Shown: piece by piece, positions 16,694-25,359 of the stretch
Layout of the letters: the number at the start of each line of letters is the position of its first letter
Numbering within the stretch: position 1 is the first letter of the stretch
Assembly: GCF_004135205.1 (NCBI RefSeq)
Contig: NZ_CP035490.1
Span: forward strand, 2,497,501-2,561,500
Direction: 5' to 3'
Length of the DNA: 64,000 bases
DNA from: Hahella sp. KA22
Lineage (GTDB): Bacteria; Pseudomonadota; Gammaproteobacteria; Pseudomonadales; Oleiphilaceae
The notes under the pieces: model-generated
Seen by the model: only the letters and a program-made list of their open reading frames with translations
Database searches by the model: none
Told to the model about the DNA's origin: nothing
Position numbers and translations under genes: made by a program

Positions 16694-18757
16694 ATGACCG
16701 ATCAAGCGGAAATACTTAAGCCTTTTATTGAGCGCAGGGAAAAGAATTTAGCCTACTTCAAAGACCACTTTCCCGGTATTTATAAGCACTTCCTGAATTA
16801 TCAGATGAAAAAAGCCAAGCTGAATATCATCCCTGATGCTGGCGAAGTGGACATTCACGATGAAGGCCGCTCCGTATATGGCGGTAAAGCCAAGGCTTAT
16901 GCGCTGAACGAAATCAAGGAATTCACCAAGGTCTACAGTGAAGGCGGCAAGGTGGTTTCCATTGATCCGCCGTTTCCCGGCGATTACTGCTTCCCAAGGT
17001 TCTTCTTCAAAACCGCTGACGCCATTATTCGGAAATCTCCTATTAATAAGTCGAACTTCAATCATTTTTGGCTGGGCGATTCCTATCCCTGTATTGTCTT
17101 CCTCGGGTGCGGCGTGGGGTATCACATTGAAGCCTTTCTGGAGCAGCACAGAGTCAACTATGCTGTGATTTTTGAGCCTAATCTGGACCATTTCGCCGCG
17201 AGTCTGTACGCCGTCGATTGGGCGGAGATTTGCCGCAAGTATGACGGCGCGGAAGGGCGCACTATCCACTTTCTGCTGGGCGGACAGGAAGACGAATACT
17301 CACAATGGGCGCTGCTTTGGAACAATCTGGTTACGACGCCGCCGGCTTTCCCTCTTGCGACGCTGTTTTATAACCATCGCGGCTTGAAGTCCCACGATAA
17401 TTTATCTGAGAAGGTGTGCGATGACCTGTATGTGTTCCTGGTTTCCTGGGGCAATTACGACGATGAGGTCAACCAGCTCAACCAGGCGGCGCACAATATA
17501 TATAGCGGCGTTGAATTATTGCCGCCGCCGGTTAACGACATCACCGACGTGCCGGTGTGCATTGTCGGGGCGGGTCCCTCCCTGGACTTGCGCATTGATC
17601 AGTTGCGGGAAATGCAGCAGCGCGGCGCGTTGATCATTTCATGCGGCTCCTCCATCACTGCGTTGCATCCGATGGGAATCAAACCGGATATTCATGTTGA
17701 ATTGGAATCTGATTATCAATATGTGGTCGGACAGCTGGAGCGGCTTAAAGATCCTGATTATTTGAATTCGATAAAAGTTATTGCTCCTATCCACATTAGT
17801 CCGGTCGTATACCAGTTATTTGGGGAGCGGCGCGCCTATATCAAAGAAGAGTGTGGGCTGGCGACCATGTTCTCCGAACATGGACAGATTATCCGTGGGG
17901 GAACTCCTACTTGCACCAACCTTGGGTTGGCTTGGGCGCTGCACTACGGATTCAAGAATATCCTGTTGTTTGGGATGGATTTTGGGTTCACGGACAGACG
18001 CCACCACCATGCGCAAAGCTCGATCTATTACGACGACGACGCCCACGAAGCGTTCAAGCGCAGTGTGGATTACGACGGCCAGCATGTGTTTAAGGTGGAG
18101 GGTGTTGACGGCGGCTCCGTTTTGACGTCACCGCAATATTTCGCCGCCAAACGCAAAGCGGAAAACAGTCTGCGTGACTTTCCGGAGCGCGGCAAAGTCT
18201 ACAATTTTTCTCATGGAGCCAAGATTGAAGGCGCTGACTGGGTGGCGCCAGGGCCCTTGCCGATTGCCCTGACGGCGCTCAGCGCAAGCAGCGACAAGAA
18301 ACAGAAGGTGGTGGACTACCTCTATGCGTCGCAGCACGAAAAAATACCGGTAGACGTGCTGGAGAAGAAGCGCGACCGCTTGAACGTCCTATTCGGGCAA
18401 TTCAGTGACGATGTTTCCACATTTCTGCAGGCGCCCATTTCCAGCAAGGATGACATGAATAGAGTCTGTAATCGCATCAACACCTACATGGAAGATCAGG
18501 TGCAAACCAAAGCTAAAGAATTTTATTTTCTGTTGCGGGGCTCTATCAGACATTTTCTTTATATCGGTTTCGCGCATGCGCTGGCCATTCAGAATGATGC
18601 GGAGAGGCTGACCTTCATGGAGGAGTGGAGACAAACTATGCTGCGCTTTCTCCTTGATGTACATAAACATTTTCTTCAGGTTATGTACAAAAAATTCGAC
18701 CTTGCGACGGACCCCTGGGTGCGTCGTTCAATCAATGATCCCGATGACTTTGCGTGA
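16694..18757 (+). CDS. maf: Maf-type motility accessory factor (DUF115), flagellin glycosyltransferase
   Basis: 687 aa. Maf proteins are cytoplasmic glycosyltransferases that move nonulosonic acids from CMP-sugars to Ser/Thr of flagellin before export. Seen: the DUF115 core near residue 285 (VCIVGAGPSLDLRIDQL), then ISCGSSITALHPMGIKPDIHV and GGTPTCTNLGLAWALHYGF with LLFGMDFGFTDRRHHH; an N-terminal domain with YPCIVFLGCGVGYHIEAFL. ATG 16694 is preferred over TTG 16643 because homology starts after it. Its place between two flagellin genes and after a CMP-nonulosonate locus supports the role. Confidence 0.88.
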   Translation: MTDQAEILKPFIERREKNLAYFKDHFPGIYKHFLNYQMKKAKLNIIPDAGEVDIHDEGRSVYGGKAKAYALNEIKEFTKVYSEGGKVVSIDPPFPGDYCFPRFFFKTADAIIRKSPINKSNFNHFWLGDSYPCIVFLGCGVGYHIEAFLEQHRVNYAVIFEPNLDHFAASLYAVDWAEICRKYDGAEGRTIHFLLGGQEDEYSQWALLWNNLVTTPPAFPLATLFYNHRGLKSHDNLSEKVCDDLYVFLVSWGNYDDEVNQLNQAAHNIYSGVELLPPPVNDITDVPVCIVGAGPSLDLRIDQLREMQQRGALIISCGSSITALHPMGIKPDIHVELESDYQYVVGQLERLKDPDYLNSIKVIAPIHISPVVYQLFGERRAYIKEECGLATMFSEHGQIIRGGTPTCTNLGLAWALHYGFKNILLFGMDFGFTDRRHHHAQSSIYYDDDAHEAFKRSVDYDGQHVFKVEGVDGGSVLTSPQYFAAKRKAENSLRDFPERGKVYNFSHGAKIEGADWVAPGPLPIALTALSASSDKKQKVVDYLYASQHEKIPVDVLEKKRDRLNVLFGQFSDDVSTFLQAPISSKDDMNRVCNRINTYMEDQVQTKAKEFYFLLRGSIRHFLYIGFAHALAIQNDAERLTFMEEWRQTMLRFLLDVHKHFLQVMYKKFDLATDPWVRRSINDPDDFA

Positions 18758-18815
18758 GCGTAAATTCATGGGGTTAAGGCTTACATTTCATTACAAAGAG
18801 CAGGCAAAAATTAAC

Positions 18816-18842
18816 TAAAGAATCTTCTCCTGAAGCCGTTAC
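18816..18842 (+). promoter_or_regulatory. sigma-28 promoter of the second flagellin
   Basis: TAAAG (18816-18820), 14 bases, GCCGTTAC (18835-18842). The -35 is perfect, and the -10 keeps GCCG and 6 of 8 bases overall. It lies 92 bases upstream of the flagellin ATG at 18935. Confidence 0.7.
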
Positions 18843-18934
18843 TAAGGACAACGGGTTAGCGCAGTTCGACCGGCCCTGCTGTGTAGAAGCGAGAACCTCT
18901 TAACCGAGTGAGAAGGGTTACAGGAGAAGCAAAC

Positions 18935-20995
18935 ATGCCTCAAATAATTAATACCAACATTGCGTCGTTGAATGCGCAGCGTAACCTGAACGCTTCACAG
19001 CGGTCAGGGGATACGGCGCTGCAGCGGCTTTCCTCGGGTCTCCGCATCAACAGCGCAAAAGATGACGCGGCAGGTCTGGCGATTTCAACACGTTTCGACG
19101 CTCAGATTCGCGGCACCAACGTCGCGGTTCGTAACGCGGGAGACGCGATCTCATTGGCGCAGACCGCTGAAGGCGCCTTGAGCTCAATGAAAGACAGCTT
19201 ACAGCGTATTCGTGAACTGTCGCTGCAATCTGCGAACGACACTAACTCCACTATCGACCGCGAAGCCTTGCAAGAAGAGGTTGGCCAGCTGATCAGCGAG
19301 ATTGAAAACATCGCTGCAACGACCAACTTCAACGGTAAAAAACTGCTGGACGGTTCTTTCCAGAACTCCGTTTTCCAAACTGGCGCTAACCTGGGGAACA
19401 CCATTAGCGTGTCCATCTCCAAGCTGGACACCAGCACTTTGGGAACAGCGGACACCAGCGGTATTTCCAGCAGAACGACTACGACTGCTCTGGTTGTAGG
19501 CAGCACCGGCAATGAAATGGTTGCAGGGGACATCGTTATCAACGGCATCTCCGTGGGCGCATCTGTGGGCACCGACGATACGGCTTCCACCAGCCATGCG
19601 GCCTCAAGCGCCATTGCCAAGGCGGCGGCGATTAATGATGTATCCGATCAGACAGGCGTCACCGCTACTGTCGATGCGAACTATGTCGCCGGCACCACGA
19701 CCGCTGATGCGACTGCGGCGAACGTGTCCTTGAACTTGAACGGCGTCAGCATCAGTCTGAGTAAAGGCACCACCTTGACTGTCGAGCAGAACCTGCAAGC
19801 GACAGCGGACGCCATTAACGAAAAATCCGGCGCCACTGGCGTGCGCGCGGTCTTCGACGGCGACACCGCCAAGGGTATCTCCCTGGTGGCTGACGACGGT
19901 CGTAACATTGTATTGACCGAAACTACGAGCAACACCTTGGCCACCTTTGGTCTGGCTGCGGCTAGCTCCCTGGGTAACGCTTATGTCGGCACCTACTCGC
20001 TTTCAAGCGACGACGGCAGCGACATTGCACTGACCACGACTACAGGCAACATCGATAACGCCGGTTTTGAAGTGGGATCATTCAGCGGAAACAACGCAGG
20101 TATTGTGAGCGATAACGGCTCCACCACCGCGCTGGTGACTGGCGACATCGTTATCAACAACGTGGCTATCGGACCCAGCTTGAGCACTGACGACACGGCT
20201 TCCACTGCGAATGCGGATGGTAGCGCCGTCGCGAAAGCGGCTGCGATCAACCGTGCGTCTGATCAGACGGGCGTTACAGCACTGGCTAACGAAAACCGTG
20301 TTAACTCAGGTAACCTGACTACCACGACAGCCTCCGCTACGATCACACTCAACGGCGTGTCTATTACAGCGAGCTTCAGCACTACTGACGACGTTGCTGT
20401 GAAGCAGGCTGCGATCATCGATGCGATCAACCAGAAATCCGGTCAGACAGGGGTGACTGCGGAAGTACTGGATTCTGACTCCTTCACTCTGGTGGCAGCG
20501 GACGGTCGTAACATCGACATCAGCGGCGCCACAGCGATGGCGAGCATCACCACTACGACCTTTGTCAGCTCTGTGACGCTATTGTCTGGCGGTCAGATAG
20601 ACGTTGAATCCAATACCAACTCCGCCGGCCTGGCGAAAGCGGGTCTGAGAATCGGTACATTCGGCGGCGCTGAAAGCGGCTCCCTGCTGCAGGATGTGGA
20701 TATCTCAACTGTAGCTGGCGCTGAAGCGGCTCTGAAGGCGGTGGATAACGCATTGCAGACTGTAACGTCCAAACAGGCGGAACTGGGCGCGATCCAGAAC
20801 CGCTTCCAGAACACGATTGCGAACTTGGAAGTGAACAATGAGAACCTGAACTCCGCCAACAGCCGGATCAGGGACGCAGACTTCGCATCCGAGACCGCAG
20901 CGTTGTCAAGGGCGCAGGTACTGCAACAGGCCGGTATCTCGATATTGGCGCAGGCTAATGCAAGACCCCAGCAAGTCTTGTCGCTCCTGCAGTAA
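18935..20995 (+). CDS. fliC: flagellin (sigma-28 promoter copy)
   Basis: 686 aa from ATG 18935, which has a GGAGAAG ribosome site; a GTG 27 bases earlier is rejected. Ends are the conserved D0/D1 domains (MPQIINTNIASLNAQRNL and SRIRDADFASETAALSR...VLSLLQ). The central region is duplicated: segments begin near residue 198 (GDIVINGISVG) and 402 (GDIVINNVAIG), each with a DQTGVTA repeat and an ADDGRNI- or AADGRNI-type strand, the same plan as the - strand paralogue. Very Thr/Ser/Ala-rich middle. Separate terminator follows. Confidence 0.95.
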   Translation: MPQIINTNIASLNAQRNLNASQRSGDTALQRLSSGLRINSAKDDAAGLAISTRFDAQIRGTNVAVRNAGDAISLAQTAEGALSSMKDSLQRIRELSLQSANDTNSTIDREALQEEVGQLISEIENIAATTNFNGKKLLDGSFQNSVFQTGANLGNTISVSISKLDTSTLGTADTSGISSRTTTTALVVGSTGNEMVAGDIVINGISVGASVGTDDTASTSHAASSAIAKAAAINDVSDQTGVTATVDANYVAGTTTADATAANVSLNLNGVSISLSKGTTLTVEQNLQATADAINEKSGATGVRAVFDGDTAKGISLVADDGRNIVLTETTSNTLATFGLAAASSLGNAYVGTYSLSSDDGSDIALTTTTGNIDNAGFEVGSFSGNNAGIVSDNGSTTALVTGDIVINNVAIGPSLSTDDTASTANADGSAVAKAAAINRASDQTGVTALANENRVNSGNLTTTTASATITLNGVSITASFSTTDDVAVKQAAIIDAINQKSGQTGVTAEVLDSDSFTLVAADGRNIDISGATAMASITTTTFVSSVTLLSGGQIDVESNTNSAGLAKAGLRIGTFGGAESGSLLQDVDISTVAGAEAALKAVDNALQTVTSKQAELGAIQNRFQNTIANLEVNNENLNSANSRIRDADFASETAALSRAQVLQQAGISILAQANARPQQVLSLLQ

Positions 20996-21016
20996 CGGAG
21001 TGAACTAACGTGAAAT

Positions 21017-21047
21017 ACCGGCCGGATGTTCTCTTCCGGCCGGTTTA
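21017..21047 (+). terminator. terminator hairpin after flagellin
   Basis: Perfect 10-bp stem ACCGGCCGGA (21017-21026) / TCCGGCCGGT (21035-21044) with an 8-base loop, followed by only TTT. It lies 22 bases past the flagellin stop and may give partial readthrough into flaG, for which I see no sigma-28 site. Confidence 0.7.
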
Positions 21048-21075
21048 TGCGTTAAGACATGCTAAGAGGTGAGAT

Positions 21076-21522
21076 ATGAATGACGTTAAGACCACTGAAC
21101 TGAGTGTGGCGGCAGTCACTAAACCCGTGAGCCTGCCGTCTGCTCAGTCCGCGACGTCGTCACCTCCGATTGAACCTAAGGTTAAGTCCGGGGTAGCAAC
21201 GTCTACGCCTGATACGCAGGCTGCGAAGCAGAGCTCTGCAGCCCAGCCCACCAACGACATTGCCAACAAGCAACAGCAGCAGTTGGAGAGGGAGCAAAGC
21301 CAGGAGCTGAGGGAAGCGGTGACCAAGTTGAATGAATACGTTCAATCTGTGCAGCGTGACCTGCAGTTCGAACTGGATGAGGACTCGGGAAGAACGGTCA
21401 TTACTGTTTTGGACAGAACCACAAAAGAAGTAGTGAGACAGATTCCTGATGACTTGGCCCTTAAGCTGGCGCGCAACTTGCAACAGGATGAACCAGTTAA
21501 TCTGTTTTCCGCCAAGGCGTGA
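21076..21522 (+). CDS. flaG: FlaG family flagellar protein
   Basis: 148 aa. FlaG proteins influence filament length and are encoded between flagellin and fliD in many polar flagellates. The first ~75 residues are low-complexity Ser/Pro/Gln/Lys. The conserved C-terminal half reads KLNEYVQSVQRDLQFELDED and VLDRTTKEVVRQIPDDLALKLA, the family signature. Start ATG 21076 follows a GAGGTGAG ribosome site. Ends 48 bases before a terminator. Confidence 0.9.
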   Translation: MNDVKTTELSVAAVTKPVSLPSAQSATSSPPIEPKVKSGVATSTPDTQAAKQSSAAQPTNDIANKQQQQLEREQSQELREAVTKLNEYVQSVQRDLQFELDEDSGRTVITVLDRTTKEVVRQIPDDLALKLARNLQQDEPVNLFSAKA

Positions 21523-21570
21523 GGCTTGGCGGGATCAGATAGGGTTCGGAAGGAATTTACGATCCGTAAC

Positions 21571-21600
21571 AAAAAAAGGGGCAAAGTTTTGCCCCTTTTT
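21571..21600 (+). terminator. rho-independent terminator after flaG
   Basis: AAAAAGGGGCAAA paired with TTTGCCCCTTTTT across a two-base turn, with the T-run at 21596-21600. A strong hairpin. It overlaps the sigma-28 promoter of fliD. Confidence 0.85.
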
Positions 21601-21608
21601 GCCGATAA
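21582..21608 (+). promoter_or_regulatory. sigma-28 promoter of fliD overlapping a terminator
   Basis: CAAAGTTT (21582-21589), 11 bases, GCCGATAA (21601-21608). Against TAAAGTTT-N11-GCCGATAA only the first base differs. The -35 lies in the terminator stem and turn, and the -10 starts directly after its T-run. The leader to fliD ATG 21652 is short. Confidence 0.8.
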
Positions 21609-21651
21609 ATAGAGATATGATCGTACACACAATCCGCGAGGTTGGCGTCAC

Positions 21652-23622
21652 ATGGCAAGCGTTTCTTCAATAGGCATCGGCTCGGGAGTATTGACCAGCG
21701 ACTTGATCGAGCAGCTGGCCAGTGCTGAGCGTGAGCCGACGGAAAAAAGGCTGAATCTCAAAGAAGATGAAGTAACGGCCAAACTCAGCGATTTAAGTCG
21801 TCTGAAAAGCGCAATCACCGACCTGCGCTTGTCCGCCAGGACATTGAGTACGCCAGAGTCGATGTCCAGCAATACCGCGACATCCAGCGGCTCTGCGATT
21901 GGCGTCACCGCCAACACCTCTGCGAAAACCGGCTCCTATGCGCTCACCGTCAGCAATCTGGCCGTTGCGCAGTCATTGAGTTCCGGCACATTTGCTGATA
22001 AAGACACCACGACTGTAGGAACAGGCACGCTGTCTTTCACTGTCGGCGGCGTCACCAAGAACCTGACCGTTGATAGCAGCAACAACACGTTGCAGGGGTT
22101 GTCCGACGCTATTAATGATATGGGACTGGATGTTAACTCCTCCGTTATCTACAACGGTTCCTCCTACCAGCTTGTCTTATCCGCTTCAAAAACCGGTGTG
22201 GCGAACGCCATTTCCATTTCGGCGACGGATAACGACGGCAACAGTACGGACGGCTCCGGGATTTCCCAGTTTATTTACAACGCCACCAACCAGAATCTAA
22301 CTCAGGACGTTGCAGCGGAAGACGCCGCCTTCACATTGAATGGCGTATCCATCACCCGCTCATTGAACACCGTGGACGACGTCGTGGACGGCCTGACTCT
22401 GACTTTAAATGCTGAAACCGCAAGCGCAGTCAACGTTACCGTTAGCAAAGATCTGAATGCTGTGACCGAAAGGGTCCAGGATTTAGTGGATAAATATAAT
22501 GCTTTGCAGGAAATCATTAGCGAAGTCACTGCCTTTGACAGTGATACTGGAGAAAAGGGCACGTTGTTGGGCAGCTCCACAGTGCGCACTATCTCCACTC
22601 AGTTGCGTTCCACGCTGAGTTCAATTGTTCCCGGGCTGGAAAGCGCTAACGTGCGCAGCTTGTCTGAATTGGGAATTACGACCAACTCAGAATCGGGACA
22701 ACTGGAGTTCAACAGCCTGACGTTCCAAAGCAAGCTGCAAAGCTATCCGAATGACGTCGCGGCTTTGTTCGCCGACCAGGGGCGTACGACGGATGCACAG
22801 GTCAAATACGTCAGCGCCGGGATAAACACCAAGATTGGCTCTTACGCCATCGATATCACCCAGGTGGCGACGCAGGGCGCTTTCACCGGCAATGTGGCGC
22901 TGGGCGGCTCTACGGTCATTGATGCGGACAACGATACCTTCAAGATCAAAGTCAACGGGGTTGAGTCCAACACTATTACTCTGACTGCCGGGACTTATAC
23001 TGACAGCGAGTTGCTTGCGGAAATTCAGACTCAGTTGGATGCGGACACCAATATCGCAGGCTCTGGTGTGACTGTTTCGTTGGACGGTAGTAACCAGCTG
23101 GTGTTCACCTCTGGAGAATATGGCATTACCTCCAAGGTCGAGATTACCGCTATCGACACTAATACTGCGGCGCAGCTGGGATTGACTGTCGCCACAGGCG
23201 TAGATGGTTTGGATGTCGCTGGCACGATCAACGGGAAAGCCGCTACCGGAAAGGGGCAGTATCTGACCTCTGCGGACGGAGACTCGAAAGGACTCAAGCT
23301 GCAAATTACCGGCGGCGCCACTGGCGCGCGCGGCACGGCGACTTATATTGAAGGGGTGGGTGACCAGATGGTCGACCTGGTGAACAATTATCTGTCCGCC
23401 GAAGGTCTGATTACGGTCGCCATCAATGGCTTTAACTCTCAGCTGGAAAAAATCTCCGAAGATCGCACGGAGTTGAACGACCGAATTACCGCCCTGACAG
23501 ACAGGCTGGCGCGTCAGTTCACCGCCGCGGATTTGATTATCTCCCAGCTCAAGAACACGGAAAACTTTTTGTCCACGCAGTTGGAAGCGCTGGTGGCCAG
23601 CACTACTGGAAGCAAGGGTTAA
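21652..23622 (+). CDS. fliD: flagellar filament cap protein FliD
   Basis: 656 aa, longer than most FliD (about 450-500). The cap sits at the filament tip and helps flagellin polymerise. Seen: SSIGIGSGVLTSDLIEQLASAEREPTEKRL at the N-terminus, the FliD_N entry; TLNGVSITRSLNTVDDVVDGLTLTLN; DLNAVTERVQDLVDKYNALQEI, then SELGITTNSESGQLEFN of FliD_C; a coiled C-terminus (RITALTDRLARQFTAADLIISQLK...FLSTQL). Thr-rich inserted segments between the domains resemble those in the flagellins. fliS follows 61 bases later. Confidence 0.93.
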   Translation: MASVSSIGIGSGVLTSDLIEQLASAEREPTEKRLNLKEDEVTAKLSDLSRLKSAITDLRLSARTLSTPESMSSNTATSSGSAIGVTANTSAKTGSYALTVSNLAVAQSLSSGTFADKDTTTVGTGTLSFTVGGVTKNLTVDSSNNTLQGLSDAINDMGLDVNSSVIYNGSSYQLVLSASKTGVANAISISATDNDGNSTDGSGISQFIYNATNQNLTQDVAAEDAAFTLNGVSITRSLNTVDDVVDGLTLTLNAETASAVNVTVSKDLNAVTERVQDLVDKYNALQEIISEVTAFDSDTGEKGTLLGSSTVRTISTQLRSTLSSIVPGLESANVRSLSELGITTNSESGQLEFNSLTFQSKLQSYPNDVAALFADQGRTTDAQVKYVSAGINTKIGSYAIDITQVATQGAFTGNVALGGSTVIDADNDTFKIKVNGVESNTITLTAGTYTDSELLAEIQTQLDADTNIAGSGVTVSLDGSNQLVFTSGEYGITSKVEITAIDTNTAAQLGLTVATGVDGLDVAGTINGKAATGKGQYLTSADGDSKGLKLQITGGATGARGTATYIEGVGDQMVDLVNNYLSAEGLITVAINGFNSQLEKISEDRTELNDRITALTDRLARQFTAADLIISQLKNTENFLSTQLEALVASTTGSKG

Positions 23623-23683
23623 GCGACGGGCCTGATCCAGGCGCTTAAGATCACAGACGAGTAATTATGAGGTTGCTATTACA

Positions 23684-24079
23684 ATGAACGCGTTACATCA
23701 GTATCAGAGCGTGAATCGTCAGACCAGCATCGTCGATGCGGATGGACATAAGTTGATCCAGCTGTTGTTCGATGGAGCGCTGGAGCGCATTACCATGGCG
23801 AAGGGGCAGATTCTGGCCAATAACTTTGAAGGCAAAAACCGGCTTATCGGCAAGGCGGTTGAAATCGTCGGCGGTTTGCGTGAGTTTCTGGACAAAGAAA
23901 AAGGCGGCGATATCGCAGAGCGTCTGGATGCATTGTACGAATATATGGAGCGCCGTTTATTTGAAGCCAACCTGCAAAATGATGCGACTATCCTGGATGA
24001 AGTGGCGGGCTTGTTGAAGCAAGTCAAAAACGGCTGGGACGGCATTCGTCAGGAAGCGTTGGAAAAAGGTCTCGTCTAA
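23684..24079 (+). CDS. fliS: flagellin export chaperone FliS
   Basis: 131 aa, normal length. Binds the C-terminus of unfolded flagellin and prevents premature assembly. Seen: YQSVNRQTSIVDADGHKLIQLLFDGALERI, GKAVEIVGGLREFLD, ALYEYMERRLFEANLQND, all family landmarks of this four-helix protein. Same strand as fliD, 61 bases after it, no separate promoter seen. Followed by a hairpin at 24116-24148. Confidence 0.93.
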   Translation: MNALHQYQSVNRQTSIVDADGHKLIQLLFDGALERITMAKGQILANNFEGKNRLIGKAVEIVGGLREFLDKEKGGDIAERLDALYEYMERRLFEANLQNDATILDEVAGLLKQVKNGWDGIRQEALEKGLV

Positions 24080-24115
24080 CCTGGCCTGAACAGGCCGCTT
24101 TCTCGCAACCTTATG

Positions 24116-24148
24116 GAAACTCCTTCCGCTGTTGGCGGATGGAGTTTC
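24116..24148. terminator. bidirectional terminator-like hairpin
   Basis: Arms GAAACTCCTTCCGC (24116-24129) and GCGGATGGAGTTTC (24135-24148) pair at 13 of 14 positions over a TGTTG loop. It lies between the convergent fliS and deacetylase genes. No long T-run on either side. Confidence 0.55.
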
Positions 24149-24189
24149 TAAGCAAGGTTAAGCCGTTCTCTCATACTACGTTCGACGCT

Positions 24190-25113
24190 TCAATTCCCCA
24201 TCAAACCTTCCATGTGCGCTTCCACACTGGCGGACAGGGCGTTCAGGTTATAACCGCCTTCCAGAATAGAAACGATGCGCCCACTGCTGTAGACCCGCGC
24301 CACATCCATCAATAAACGCGTGATCCAGCGGTAGTCCCTTTCTTCCAACTCCAGATGCGCCAGGGGATCATGTTTATGGGCGTCGAATCCCGCTGAGATA
24401 AGTATCAGTTGCGGGCGGTGATCCTGCAGGCGGGCGAGCCAGTCCCGCTCAACGCTGCGCCGGAATTGCAGGCCGCGCGTGTGGGCGTCCAGCGGCGTGT
24501 TGATGATATTAGGGCGATCCACCGCATGGTGACTGAACGGATACAGCGGATACTCAAAGCTTGAGCAGAACAGGACCCGTGGATCATCCTGAAAGATGTC
24601 TACCGTGCCGTTGCCCTGATGCACGTCGAAATCCACGATGGCGATGCGCTCCAGGCCATGAAAATCCATGGCGTGGCGGGCGGCGATGGCGATATTGTTG
24701 AAGAAGCAGAAGCCCATGGACTTGCTACGCTCCGCATGATGACCAGGCGGACGCACGGCGCAAAACGCAGTGTTCGCCTGGCCGCTGAGCACCATGTCCG
24801 CCGCTTCCACCGCTGAACCCGCAGCCAGATAGGCGGCGCGCATGCTGTGACGCATCAGGGCGGTGTCCGGATCGACCATGATGCGGCCTTTGTCCGGATT
24901 CAGGTTTTCCAGTTGTTCAACGTAGCGGGAGGGATGCACCCGGATGATTTTATCGCGGTCAGTTTCCTGCGGCTCGACCAGATCCACTTCCTGCAGTATG
25001 CCGGCGTGCTCAAGCCGGTCCATAATCGCCTGCAATCGCATGGGGCTTTCGGGATGCCCCTCGCCCATGTCGTGCAATGTACAGTCTTTATGATAGAAAA
25101 GGGCGGTTTTCAT
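24190..25113 (-). CDS. histone deacetylase-family (AcuC/Hda type) amidohydrolase
   Basis: 307 aa zinc hydrolase that removes acetyl groups from lysines or polyamines. Seen: GEGHPESPMRL near residue 18; RPPGHHAERSKSMGFCFFNN with the catalytic pair H125/H126; DFDVHQGNGT with zinc ligands D163 and H165; SAGFDAHKHDPLAHL with the third zinc Asp; and EGGYN near the C-terminus. Start ATG 25113 has an AAAGGAAAAC ribosome site. It is divergent from the Pat-type acetyltransferase across 246 bases, which suggests an acetylation/deacetylation pair. Substrate not determined. Confidence 0.88.
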   Translation of the reverse strand: MKTALFYHKDCTLHDMGEGHPESPMRLQAIMDRLEHAGILQEVDLVEPQETDRDKIIRVHPSRYVEQLENLNPDKGRIMVDPDTALMRHSMRAAYLAAGSAVEAADMVLSGQANTAFCAVRPPGHHAERSKSMGFCFFNNIAIAARHAMDFHGLERIAIVDFDVHQGNGTVDIFQDDPRVLFCSSFEYPLYPFSHHAVDRPNIINTPLDAHTRGLQFRRSVERDWLARLQDHRPQLILISAGFDAHKHDPLAHLELEERDYRWITRLLMDVARVYSSGRIVSILEGGYNLNALSASVEAHMEGLMGN

Positions 25114-25359
25114 CTTTGTTTTCCTTTTAGAGGCTTTTAGTCTACTGCAAAGCGATAACGGCTTGAAACCGGAGATGGGGCGAATGTTATAGTCCGCGCC
25201 CGCGATTGAGGTGGGCGCATCGAATTACGCCAAGTCAGTCAAAGCGGGGGATCTTGATATCTGTCAAAGTGGCCGGTATTGGTCTATGTATCTTAGATAT
25301 CGGCGGCGTTTCCGCAGCCGCCGGGTCCGGAGCCTGTCAACGCAAATGGAGAAAACAGA

